Assembly: GCA_947311845.1 (NCBI GenBank)
Contig: CAMZMU010000040.1
Span: 52,743,986 to 52,807,985 of the forward strand
Direction of reading: 5' to 3'
Length of the DNA stretch: 64,000 nt
DNA from: Poa pratensis
Taxonomy: Eukaryota; Streptophyta; Magnoliopsida; Poales; Poaceae
Position numbers and translations under genes: made by a program. Within the stretch, counting starts at the first letter, position 1. Each line of letters starts with the position of its first letter. This document shows, piece after piece, positions 12,281 through 23,237 of this stretch. The notes beneath the pieces are model-generated. The model had not been told where the DNA came from, made no database searches, and saw only the letters and a program-made list of their open reading frames with translations.

Positions 12281-13990
12281 CTATCATGCATGAATGAGAA
12301 TGCTAGGTTGAAAAACTTGGTAGAGGTTCCATACTGAAGTTCCACAAAGGTAGTGAAGATCTTAAGAAGATTCTTTGGAAGCAATCAAGATATTGGCGAA
12401 ATAAGGTAAATGTTTTGAGCGTCAGAAAAAATCTGATGGTTCATATTGGGAACTTGAGCAATATCCCAAGAAAAAATTGTTCTTGGAAGAGTTCATACTT
12501 GAATATGTTGGTTATTCATATCGACAAAATGCATATTGATTTATTAGTGTAGATAGTACTTAGTAAGGACAATTCGGGAAATGTTTCTGCCATGCGTGTT
12601 GCTCGCAAGGATTATGATGAGGCACCAAAGAGGTGCATGTGGGGTCAGGAAATCCCTCATAGATAGCCTTGAGCCTAACAAAAATTTCATTAGCACCAGT
12701 AAATGCTACACACTCTAACAAAAAAGGACCCAAGAAAATGTGGGTACGTAAAAGAAAGTATATGTTTGGAGAATGATTCCTCCTGTGAAAGAGAGTGGGT
12801 GCTTGATAGTGGATGCACCAACCACATGACCCGGAAATGCAAGTATGCTTCTTGATTTTATTCCTAGTTCTTCACATGCCCATTTTATCATCCTTGGAGA
12901 TAAGTACATGGGTAAAGTATTAGGTTCGGATAAGGTGGATATTTCTAATGATAATTTCATAGCCAATGTGATGCATGTGAAGTCTTTGGGCCTCAATATT
13001 CGGTCCGCTGCTCAATTAACTGACCTTTGACTTACATGTATTGTTTACTAAGTATGATTATCTAGTTTTTCACTGACATGATAAGTCACTAGTATTTGTA
13101 TGTCACATCAAAGGAAATCTCTATGTGGTTCATTTCTCCATGGTTTCTCAAGTCACAAAATACCTAGTGACTAAGTCTTCAAAAGGGTGGCTTTGGCATA
13201 GAAGACTTGGGCACATTGGAATGAGGAATCTTGCCAAGCTAGTGAAGGGCAAGCATGTTTTAGGCATTGAAAAGTCTAAGTTTGGCACGGATAAATTGTG
13301 CAGTGCATGCCAAGCCTGTTACAAAGTCAATCAAATCATCCAACCAAGAACATCATGACAACTACCTCAGCTCTCCATTAGAGCTTCTTCATATGGACCT
13401 TGTCGGTCCCAGCACCTACAAGTCTTTGGAGGTAACGTTTTTTCATGGTCGATGACTTCACTGTTGTTGTTTTTTAAGATAAGGCTAAGACCTACGAGTG
13501 CTTTGATAAATAGCGCAAAATTAGTATGGTCTCAAGATCTAGAAGGTGAGGAGTCACAACGGCACAAAATTCAAGAATGAGCACGTTGGTGAGTATCTAG
13601 ATAACCAAGGCATCATGCGCGAGTTCTCCGCATCCTACACTCCTCGGTAAAATGGTGTTCTTGAAATGAAGAGAAGAATCCTAATTGAGATGGCGTGTAC
13701 AATGTTAAATGAATAAAACACGCCAAATCGAATTTGGGATGATGCAATCAACACCACATGTCATGTTATCAATCGTCTCTATCTTCACAAATTTATGAAA
13801 AAAAAAACTTCTTACGAGTTGTTGTCTGGTAAGAAGCCTAATGTTTCATATTTTGAAATTTTTGGTGCAAGATGTTTCATTCTGGACAAGTACATTGATG
13901 GCAACAAACTATGTGTACACCAACTCGTTGAAACTCCAAGCGCAGAGTGTTGTGACAAGTGGCTCTTTACCCACAAAGATGACTAGGTCT
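12281..13990 (+). pseudogene. Decayed Ty1-copia gag-pol fragment
   Basis: Several frames together give a copia polyprotein fragment, broken by stops and frameshifts. In order they are a gag-like region (near 12300-12470), the protease motif WVLDSGCTNHMT (about 12790), the GAG-pre-integrase block WHRRLGHIGMRNLAKL (13190-13240), a cysteine pair of the integrase zinc finger (CSACQACY), the integrase phrases LLHMDLVGPS and NGVLEMKRRIL, and a GARCF block near 13870. Reverse transcriptase and RNase H are absent. No LTRs were found on either side. Confidence 0.75.
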
Positions 13991-14335
13991 TAATTATCGA
14001 TCATAGAGATCACTGGATGTCTCCTCCTCCCTCTTCAAACAATACCTACAAATAAGAAATCTGACTGATAATACAGAATCGCTCCCATTTTTTTCTGAAG
14101 CAAAACATATATATTTGCTTAAGGAAACATGGCCAAGGGTGTTATTTCGAAGACGTGGTGTCCATGTCCGAATTAAACTACTTATATTGTGACTTAGTGG
14201 GAGTACATTGCAAATTTGCAATCATGTCCTCTCTTTTTTCCTTTTTGGTAATTATCCATTTGTTTTACACATGCTGCATATGCTCCCACATGCCAAGATA
14301 AACTAAGATCATGTTTATGGGGGCACGCCGGGCAA
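13991..14335. other. Intergenic, nothing recognised
   Basis: AT-rich sequence between the copia remnant and the tandem duplication. No feature was recognised. Confidence 0.4.
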
Positions 14336-15149
14336 CTATTGACCTATTGTTGCACACACAGTAAAGACGTACGGTAGTCGTGCTGCATGGACCAAACACA
14401 CATCAGAGATCTTCAGTTTGAGCCAACCAATCATGCATGGCGCACAACAGAGCTAGTAGCTCGTCGTTTTGCTCTAGTTTGTTTGTTTCAACCTATATCG
14501 ATGATGGGCGCATGCATGGGGAACTAAATCCGTCGATCTGATGGATCGATCTAGACCTCCGGCTACCGCGACTACTACTCTGACACTTGTAGTTAAGCAA
14601 GTTCTGTCGCTCCTCGATGGATCGGCAATGGCGCGCGCGGGCGGAGGAGGTGGGAAGTGGGATGCCATGCATGCAATGCCAGAGCGCATGCAGTCATGCC
14701 GTCGAGAATCGATAGGATTTATCGCGCGCGCGCAGGCTGCTACCCAGCTCGTACTACTAATCTATTAATGGACTCGGATCTGGGGGATCTTCTATTCTTC
14801 TTCCCCTCACACCGTCACACGTACTGAATCCTCGCGTGGAGTTCATTGCGTACGCGGTGAGAAAGAGTACACGAACAAACGTTTGGAAATTAGTGATCGC
14901 ACACGGCACCATAGTTTTATTTCCTGAAAACTTGTGTAACTGCGTAGCATTGATACAACCCACACGATAATTTTTTAAACTTTAACACCAAGTTCGTTAA
15001 CAAAGTATGAGATATATACCATAAAAGTCATACCATTTGATTAATATTTAAAAGAAAAAATTATGCTATAGTTTTTATGACATAATATATATATTTTGTT
15101 AACCAAATTAATGGTCAAAGTTTTTTTTAAACATGCATGCCCCTTGAAC

Positions 15150-15443
15150 TTTTTTGCGAAACACAGTACAATGCATACGCTCACATACATGTGCATACAC
15201 TCATCCCTATGAACGCACGTACGCACATCCTACCCATATGAGTACCTTCGAGAGACTGAGCCGGCAGATCAGGTGTTGAGATTGACGAAGTCACCACGGG
15301 CGTCTCGCTGTCGACGGGAACGTCGCCTCCCACTGAAGAATATTCCGCCTAAATGAGAAACATCAATGTCAAACCTGTGGTTTGAACTCTGATTGGCTGG
15401 GGTACAACCACCCTCCTAACCATCCTACCACAGGCAGGTTCTC
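15150..15443 (-). mobile_element. tRNA-derived SINE (Au-SINE-like) with target duplication
   Basis: Read on the minus strand, it starts GAGAACCTGCCTGTGGTAGG, has a tRNA-like promoter half with a B-box-like GTTCAAACC, and ends in an A-run after GTGTTTCGC. It is flanked by TGCATGCCCCTTGAAC at 15134-15149 and TGCATGCCCTTGAAC at 15444-15458, a target duplication of about 15 bases. The body (AGTGGGAGGCGACGTTCCCG, CGGCTCAGTCTCTCG) matches what I remember of Triticeae Au SINEs. Copy B of the tandem duplication has no insertion here. Confidence 0.7.
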
Positions 15444-15560
15444 TGCATGCCCTTGAACTGAGACAGGGAGTAGATGAAATCATGTCGTTAGAAGTGACAC
15501 GGTTCGATTCATATACTAGTAGGATTTATGTGGCGTGTTAATTAATCAGAACTAAAAAAA

Positions 15561-15676
15561 TACTCCCCTTCGTTCATTTTTATAAGACCTTGCAGATATT
15601 TCAATTTAGACTACACACGTATCAAAATGCGTATAGATACATGTATTTTCCAAAAAAGCTAAAACCGGAGAGGGAG
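15561..15676. mobile_element. Stowaway-like MITE present in both duplicate copies
   Basis: It starts TACTCCCCTTCGTTC and ends near ACCGGAGAGGGAG, a degenerate inverted repeat. The same element occurs at 25384-25528 in copy B, so it was inserted before the duplication. Confidence 0.6.
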
Positions 15677-16309
15677 CACGTAACAAACTGCATTGCATGC
15701 ATGAGAGCTGCACTAGTACATATCAAAACGTGTCCACGCAAAGGAAAAAAAAATCAAAATGCGTGTAGTATTACGGTCGGTACGACTGCATGTGCAGGAT
15801 TTTGCTATTGACCTATTGTTGCACACACACACAGTAAAGACGGTCGTCGTGCTGCATGGACCAACAAACATATTGCACCCTGCAAGGCACTAATCAACCA
15901 ATCAATTGATCGATTAATTCTATCTCGCGAGGAGAGATCTTCAGTTTCAACCAACCAATCATGCATGGCGCACAAGAGAGCTAGTAGCTCGTCGTCTTGC
16001 TCTAGCTTGTTTCAACCTCTCCATGATGAGCGCATGCATGGGGAACTAAATTCGACGATCGATGGATGGATCGGCAATGGCGCGCGCGGGCGGAGGAGGT
16101 GGGAAGTGGGATGCCGATGCCAGAGCGCATGCAGTCATGCCGTCGAGAGTCGATAGGATTTATCGCGCGCAGGCCGGCTGCTAACCAGCTCGTACTACGA
16201 ATTTATTTATGGACACGGATCCGGGGGATCTTCTTCTCCTGGCACTGAATTAATCCTCGCATGGAGTTCATTACGGACACGGTGAGAAAGAGTACACGAA
16301 CAAACGTTC

Positions 16310-17112
16310 GAATTTTGATAGAAAGAATCACTTCAACGAATGAATTGTCAAAAAAGATCACATCCAAATAAATTGTCAAAAAAGACCACCTACACCGTGG
16401 CGGCAGACTGGCCAAACGACACGTGGCGCCTGCCGCCACGGTCGACGGCGGCACGTTTAGCTCAACGGAAATCCGGCGTCAGCTAGGCAGCTCTCAACGG
16501 GAAACGGCCAAAGTAGGGCCAGCCGCCATGAGCCGTGGCGACATGTTTACGGTGGCGCATGCACATGCACCTCCTCTACTGGCTCCGCTCGTGCAAAGAA
16601 CAGGAAATACTCAAAAGTAGCACAGTAGACAGTACTAGCTACAGTACACAGTCCACGGTTTTGACCTTTTGAACGTTTTTTGCAGCTACGTCGCCAACAC
16701 CTCACCATGCACGTCCGGCCAAAAAGCTGCAGTGCAGCAACGCTGGTTTTGAACAGCATGCATGCGGATTTTAGAATTGAAAATCAAATAGGGGGTTTTC
16801 ACTGTGTAGTACTAAAAAGGCTGTGACTGCAAGTGTTCGCATACACAGAACGAGGAGGTGCATGCGCCATGCAAACATGCCGCCACGGCTCATGGCGGCT
16901 GGCCCCACTTTGACCATTGCCGTTGCAAGCTGACGAGCTGACACCGGATTTCCGTTGAGCTAAACGTGCCGCCGTTGACCGTGGCGACAGGTGCTACGTG
17001 TCGTCTGGCGGGCCTGCCGCCACGGTGTAGATGGTCCTTTTTGACAATTTATTTGAGAGGTGGTCTTTTTTGACAATTCATTCGTTGAAGTGGTTCTTTC
17101 TGTCAAAAATTC
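16310..17112. mobile_element. Nonautonomous element with about 270-bp inverted repeats
   Basis: The left arm (GAATTTTGATAGAAAGAATC, ACTTCAACGAATGAATTGTC, GCCGCCACGGTCGACGGCGG, GCATGCACATGCACCTCCTC) is mirrored by a right arm ending near 17112. The middle of about 270 bp has no coding frame. Long inverted repeats of this kind are typical of Mutator-like (MULE) foldback elements. A 9-bp target duplication could not be confirmed because the edges are AT-rich, so the superfamily is an inference. Copy A is uninterrupted at the matching site (CGTTTGGAAATTAGTGATCGC region, near 14880). Confidence 0.65.
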
Positions 17113-17178
17113 AATTTAATGATCGCAGACGGCACATAGTTTTCTCACACCATAGTTTTTTTTTCTTCTGGAAACTTG

Positions 17179-17280
17179 TAATCACTCTGTTTCTAAATAT
17201 AAGACTTTCTAACATTTCTAATTTTATCCCGATTCATTGCTAAATGAGTGAATCAACACGCTAAAACATGTTTACATACG
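17179..17280. mobile_element. Stowaway MITE, left half (split by LTR element)
   Basis: It begins TAATCACTCTGTTTCTAAA, the usual Stowaway end, and runs into the retrotransposon at 17281. The right half is at 24962-25021 and ends TAACGGAGAGAGTA. Copy A of the duplication has no MITE at this site. Confidence 0.75.
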
Positions 17281-19009
17281 TGATGCATGTAAAATGCATA
17301 CATGAACTTTGCACTTTAATTACTTATATTCCAATCATATTTGCATCATATAAGGGTTATATCAATGTTTTATCATGATTTTGGGAATACTTCATAGTTT
17401 TCCCATTTATTTGGAATTAACCCTGCACAGGCAGAAAACCCTAGTTTTGTATTTTAATGTTTCAGGGACCCAAACGTCAACGAAATCACCTGGAAATTTA
17501 CGGGCGTCAATATTTGGAAGGAAGAAGGACTACGGAAAAAGGAAGCAAGCAAACGGAGACCCGAGGGCCAAACGGGCATGGCCCACGCGGCCACAGTACC
17601 AGGCCGCGTGGGACCCACCCATTTGGGTATCGTGGCTCCGTTGCCGTCGATCTTCGCTCCACCGCATTCGTCTTGACCTAAAAACGCCTATAAAAAAGGT
17701 CCTCCGTCGTTCTCTGGAAGGAGCGCCGCACAAACACAGAAACACGGAAACGGAGATCAGGAGCTGCAGATTGGAGGGGGAAAACTCCGGCGGGGCGCTG
17801 CCGGCGTGGTCTCCATCTTCTCCATCGACTTCTCCACCGTCTCCATGATGAAGAGGGAGTAGTCCACCTCTGGACTATGGGTTTGTGGAAGTAACTTATG
17901 TATCTCTCCTCTCTTGAGCTTCACTAATTAGCACCGTATGAGCTGCTGAACATGATTACGGTCACCGTTATAATACCTTTGTGGTGGATCTTTATGAGTT
18001 AATATATGTTTGAGATTGCAATGTTTGTTTCAGTTATGAGTATAGATGCATATTATGTACCCCGTTCTTGTCTACTTGTTTTGATCAAGCATGTTTATGA
18101 GAGCGTGTGAGGGGGACGTGTGCATTAGTTGGAGTAACGGGGGGTGGCTAGTGCAGTGAACGTGAGAGAAAGTTCTGCGATCCACTTTGGTATCTTTACC
18201 TTACTTTGTTACCTCACTAGGGATAAACTAAAATACCATGCTACCGGGGATGTGGGCGTGACCATTGCCACTACTCCATGACTAGATCTAGCATGTTCTT
18301 ATTTTCACTTCATGTCATGATACTTAATGCTATACTCTGAGTTATCTTAATTATTGAGGTGTTATGATTTAGTTCGCATCTTGGTGGAGTATAAGAGAGG
18401 TTAATAACCAAAAGATCTCTATGTTAGGACGTGATGCCCATATATCTAAGTAACTTGTTATCAAACCCTGTGTTGCAATCTCATATGTTAACTTTGTGTG
18501 TTCCATTGTCTACCACTTTATAAAGAGAGAGTGCATTTGTGAAACCATGAACCCCAGTCCATTTTTAATCATAAGAAACACCTTTCCAACACCATATACC
18601 ACTTTTCTATTTTCAGCCATCATTAAATCCGAAAATACAAAAATACTTTTCATCTTGCATACATCATTCAAAAACCCAAAAATATCATTTATCATTGCAT
18701 CCACCATCATTGCATATTTATTTCTTGTTTGCATTGCATAACTATCCTGATATCATTCTTACACCTTGTGCTTGACAACCACAGGTGAGGTTGAGGACCA
18801 AAACATCTAACCTTGTTTTGTAGGTAACCAAAAGAAGGATAAGAAGATAAATCTACCACTGCAGATTCCCCGAGAGTTCGATATTAAACCCTCGAGTCAC
18901 CCCTCGTGGGGAAAACTGTCTTCCACTATACTATATACTATGCACTTGGAGTCTCAACCTAAATCCCGTTATTTGTGCAGGCATCGAGACTTGCTCTTCG
19001 GGATCATCA
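17281..19009 (+). repeat. 5' LTR (1,729 bp)
   Basis: TG...CA termini. Aligned by eye with 23238-24956. It contains a CTATAAAAAA TATA-like core at about 17688 followed by an R/U5-like region. The small frames inside it recur in the 3' LTR and are not genes. Confidence 0.92.
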
Positions 19010-19019
19010 AGACGTTTTC

Positions 19020-19041
19020 TGGCGCCGTTGCCGGAGAATCG
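19020..19041 (+). other. Primer-binding site for tRNA-Asp
   Basis: TGGCGCCGTTGCCGGAGAAT, ten bases after the 5' LTR, complements the 3' end of plant tRNA-Asp (…CGGCAACGGCGCCA). tRNA-Asp priming is usual in Athila-type Gypsy elements. Confidence 0.8.
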
Positions 19042-19063
19042 TAGCTGAGAGATTTATCCAAGG

Positions 19064-20884
19064 GTGTGCATCATCGCATTCATCTCACAACAAAGTCAAC
19101 GTCACCAACTTGTGCTAACACCTAAGCTTGGGGAGGTTGCTGAGAGTTATGAAGTAAGTCCTAGTTTGTTGAACTTGATAACTAGGGAACAATTTGGTGG
19201 TAGTGCTATGGAGGATGCCTCTATGCATCTTCATGACTTTGTTGAAATATGTGACATGCAAAAGTTTAAAAATGTGGAAAGTGATATCCTAAAACTGAAG
19301 TTATTTCCTTTTTCACTTAGAGGAAAAGCTAAAGAGTGGTTGCATTCCTTGCCATCTGGTAGTATTAATTCTTGGGATGATCTAAAAGAAGCTTTCATTA
19401 AGAAATATTATCCCCCTGTTAAAATTTTGCAAAATAGAAACAACATCCTTTCTTTTAGGCAAAATGAAAATGAACATGTTGCTATGGCTTGGGATAGGAT
19501 AAAACTTATGCTTAGAACTTGTCCCTCACATGGAGTTAATGAATGGACCATATTACACTCTTTCTACAATGGTTTAAACTACATGTCTAGAAACATACTT
19601 GATTCTGCTGCTGGAGGTGCTTTTATGAGTAAGACTATAGTAGAAGCTAAAAATATATTGGAAAGCATTTTACAAAACTATAGTCAATGGCATACTGATA
19701 GGGCACCTAATCCTTCTAAGAAAGTGAACTCTATTGAAGAAACTAATGATTTGTCATCTAAAATGGATACTATTCTTGCTTTGCTTAATAAACCTAGTGT
19801 TGAAAATGTTCCTTTGCAAGAACTAGTTGGAAACAATTCTGAAAATATTGATGTCAACTTCATTAGGAACTATGGTAATAATGGGTATGGTAACAACAAT
19901 TATAACTCTTATAATAAACCCCCATATGTGCCAAATAAATATGCTTCTAGTGGTAATGTTTCTAGTGACTTGGAAAACACCATTAGATCTTTTATATCTA
20001 CCCAAAAAGAGCTTAATAAGGAATTTATCTCTAAGTTTGAAAAACAAGATGCTTTGTTTGAAAGGGTAGATCAGCTTACTAAGGAAGTCTCATCATTAAA
20101 GAGCATCATTACAGCCCAAAAACATGAGGAAACAATAAAATATTGCCAAGAGGTTATCAATAAGTCTTGGGAACACATTCATGAGCAAGAGAGAGTTGCT
20201 AAAGAATCTATTGGGGTAATGAAAGAGGTTGAAGTTGAGGAAGTTAAAATGCTTAATGAAGTCAAGGATCCTTTGCTTGACTTAGAAAATTGTAGCTTGC
20301 ATGAATTAATATCTATCTTACAAAAATTTGCAAGTGATCCTTCCATCAACACTAACCAAGCAGGTTTTGGTTCTTATATTGCTAATCATGTCTTGAAAGA
20401 AAAGATTGCTAGGTACAACCAAGAGGCTATGATACCACCTAAGCTTGGGGATATGTGGATACCTAAGGTACTAGTAACTATTGGAAAAGAGACACACCAT
20501 GCCATACTTGATCTAGGATCTAGTGTCTCTGTTTTATCTAAAGAACTATATGAAGTGCTTGAATTGAAAAATCTTGAAAAATGCTCTATTGAACTAGCAC
20601 TTGCTGATGACTCTATTAAACATGCTTTGGGAAAAGTAAGTGATGTTATGGTAGAGTTACATATGACTTTTGTGCCTGTGGATTTTCTAATCATGGACAT
20701 GGGGAATAAAACCTCTAGTCCTATTATTCTTGGAAGACCTTTTCTTCGTACCACAGGTGCTATCATTGATTCAAAGGAAGGGAATGTAAAGTTTCAGTTT
20801 CCACACAAGAAGTGCATGGAACACTTTCCAAGGAAGAGGGAACCACCAAAGTTCAAGCTCCCTCATGAGCTTCGTCCACAATAA
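19064..20884 (+). CDS. Retrotransposon gag plus aspartic protease, 606 aa
   Basis: An intact frame starting 54 bases after the LTR. Residues about 60-200 form the retrotransposon gag domain (phrases LRGKAKEWLHSLP, NSWDDLKEAFIKKYYP, ILSFRQNENEHVAMAW), which builds the virus-like particle in the cytoplasm. An N- and Y-rich linker follows (about 255-290), then a region likely to form coiled coil (about 305-405, rich in E and K). The C-terminal 150 residues are a retropepsin-like domain: the active-site motif reads ILDLGSSVSV and the flap/C-terminal motif PIILGRPFLRTTGAIID. No zinc knuckle of the CCHC type is visible. The frame ends with a stop at 20882-20884 and no pol frame follows. The absence of stops over 1.8 kb fits a recent insertion. 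Confidence 0.9.
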   Translation: MCIIAFISQQSQRHQLVLTPKLGEVAESYEVSPSLLNLITREQFGGSAMEDASMHLHDFVEICDMQKFKNVESDILKLKLFPFSLRGKAKEWLHSLPSGSINSWDDLKEAFIKKYYPPVKILQNRNNILSFRQNENEHVAMAWDRIKLMLRTCPSHGVNEWTILHSFYNGLNYMSRNILDSAAGGAFMSKTIVEAKNILESILQNYSQWHTDRAPNPSKKVNSIEETNDLSSKMDTILALLNKPSVENVPLQELVGNNSENIDVNFIRNYGNNGYGNNNYNSYNKPPYVPNKYASSGNVSSDLENTIRSFISTQKELNKEFISKFEKQDALFERVDQLTKEVSSLKSIITAQKHEETIKYCQEVINKSWEHIHEQERVAKESIGVMKEVEVEEVKMLNEVKDPLLDLENCSLHELISILQKFASDPSINTNQAGFGSYIANHVLKEKIARYNQEAMIPPKLGDMWIPKVLVTIGKETHHAILDLGSSVSVLSKELYEVLELKNLEKCSIELALADDSIKHALGKVSDVMVELHMTFVPVDFLIMDMGNKTSSPIILGRPFLRTTGAIIDSKEGNVKFQFPHKKCMEHFPRKREPPKFKLPHELRPQ

Positions 20885-23237
20885 AACAACAAGAAGCCTA
20901 GCTATATGGCTATAAAGAAAGCGCTTTGCGGGAGGCAACCCGGTTATTTTTGTGTGTGATTTTTCTTTGTGTCCTCTTGCTGTAACAAGAGATTTTGTGT
21001 CTAGTTAGGTTCTGGAGTTTTTAATAAAGTGCCAAGTTTTACCCTTTTTGGTTTGAAAAAGTTGCTTATAGCGTTCGGAGATTTTATTCCTGCACGAGTC
21101 AGTGCACGGTATGATTTTTAATTCTTATTCTGTAACTCCGAATGAGCTCATATTTGAACTGTAGTTGCAACTTTTCATCCTCTGTATGCATGAATTTTTT
21201 CGGAATTTTTCGAGAAAGTTTGGTAGGGTAGAAAAATACGTTTTGCTGCTGCTGTTTTTCTGGACAGATTCTGTCCCATTTTGTTTGATGCATGCTTTGA
21301 GCTTTTAAGTTGAATCTTTTTGATCCAATTGAGTTTATGAGTAGGCATACAACATTATATACTTTCTGGACATTCATATGAATTTTTGTTCAAGGATTAT
21401 ATGCAGCAAGGAACCTATTTGTTTATCACTATTAATGCACCCCACAGAAAAGAGATGGGAGAAACGGTGTTTTGAAGTTTTTTCACAGGGATTGGAGGAG
21501 ATGCACCAAGAGCTATCCAAGGATGGTGAAGACCATAAGCTTGGGGATGTGAAGACAACCCCACTGGACCTACACACTCTCGGTTTGCACACGTCCAACT
21601 TCTGTTTTTCGATCGAAACACTTTATCGCATAAACTTGGAGCGTCGTTTTTTGTTTTTGTTTGAGTCTTGAGAGACCACCACACTATCAATTATATATGA
21701 GAGAGCTACTGGAAATATGGGTTGAAATATGTTGGATGCTTTTATAAGATTGGGAAAAGGGATGTTTGACTTGATTTTTAATGATACATATAGTTGCATG
21801 ATTCATGAGCTTGTTTATGAGTAATAGTTTGCAAATTCTTTTTGTAGAGCTATCACTTATTCATGTTTTGGTGCTGATTGTTATTTACTTGGTTTAACAT
21901 GGATTAGTTAGTTCTATGGACACTCATGCATGCATCTAGATGGTCAACTTTCTCCCTTTTGCTAGCCCAAAAACTCCAACAAGCAAAAACTTGTTTCCAA
22001 CACCTTCAACCAAAGTTATTCCAGTGAGTCCACCATATCTACCTATTGGCTTTATGCTATTCCGAGTATGTTTAACATGTTGTTTGTGTTATCTTACCTC
22101 TGAATGAAAATGTTTATGTTATTGATTGCAATGGAAAAAATTGGTTATATAGCTCTCACGAACTTGATGCACAATGTTCTTTTATTTGCATAATAAAACT
22201 TGACCCATTGTGATTAAGATTATGATGTAGTGGCTTGATAAATGTTCGGGTTGGAGTTAGCCCATATGTGCTGTCACATGCAAGCTTTCAACATGCTCTT
22301 CATCTCATTTAGTTGATATCATGTACTTTTGTTATGGATGCTATCATGTGAAATGAGTGGAAATGAAGTAGTTTAAATGAGTTTGTATAAATGGTTAGAG
22401 AGACGCCTGGGCCGCTAATCTAAGCCATGCATCATTCATGGTGGAAATTTACTTACATACTATGGTGAATTCTGTGATACACCTTGCAATAAAAACTATT
22501 CCAAATGGTAAATAAAAAGGGTGTTGAGATTGTTCATTTTGTTTGTTTGTCTTGTCATTTTGATATGGGCTTGTTCCATATCTGGGACAAGAGGTACCCC
22601 AGTTGACGCTCTTGATGATACTATTATTACTTACAATGATATAAATTGAACTTGCTTTGTTTCCTAAGTTGAGTAACATGGTGTAGGTACTTGTATTCAA
22701 GGGGCATGAGACATTCAACCTTTACTTTATCAAGCACACTACTCATATTTGCTTTCACTTTAACCTTAATCATTCAAGATGCTATGATAGGGGCAATGAG
22801 AGCTTGACACCAATGAATACCTTATTGCAATCATTAACTTAAGTAGAAGAGTTTGGAAGTTGGATGAAACTTATGCATGCTTTACCTCTACTCACATATA
22901 CATCTTTCCAAAGTGTACACCTATCATATTCAGATTTTCATCTACACTCTATGACCATTGTAGGATGTTCTACTTATCATTATGCATACATGTGTTCCAT
23001 ATTACTTGCTACTATGTTACACTTTGTGAACTATCAATGAACATCCTTGTCTTGAATACTTGATATCACTTCATAAACTATTTGCATATTGCTACTCCTT
23101 TGAAGAATGAATCATTTGACTATATGTAGCAATAGTAATCATCTTTGATATCCATTGTTAAGTATTAAATTGCAAAGTCCATGTTAGTTTTATCATCTTC
23201 ATACTCGAGGACGAGCATGGATTAAGCTTGGGGATGT
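20885..23237 (+). other. Noncoding internal region of the LTR element
   Basis: About 2.35 kb where pol would be expected. No reverse transcriptase, RNase H or integrase motif is visible in any frame. A short frame at 21378-21671 (EEMHQELSKDGEDHKLGD) resembles filler found in other Triticeae gag-only elements. The polypurine tract AAGCTTGGGGATG lies at 23224-23236, directly before the 3' LTR. Confidence 0.75.

Larger units (their letters stand above)
14336..15804 (+). repeat. Tandem duplication, copy A (about 1.47 kb)
   Basis: The unit starts at CTATTGACCTATTGTTGCAC and runs until the same phrase begins again at 15805. Shared blocks with copy B include ACCAATCATGCATGGCGCAC, GCGCGCGGGCGGAGGAGG, AAAGTATGAGATATATACC and ACGACTGCATG..CAGGATTTTG. 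The unit is noncoding as far as I can see. Copy A holds a SINE that copy B lacks, and lacks the three insertions found in copy B, so it serves as an empty-site reference. Confidence 0.85.

Noticed and set aside
18496..18741. 81-residue frame repeated identically at 24444-24689
   Set aside because: Both copies lie in the LTRs of the same element, which explains the identity; no domain.
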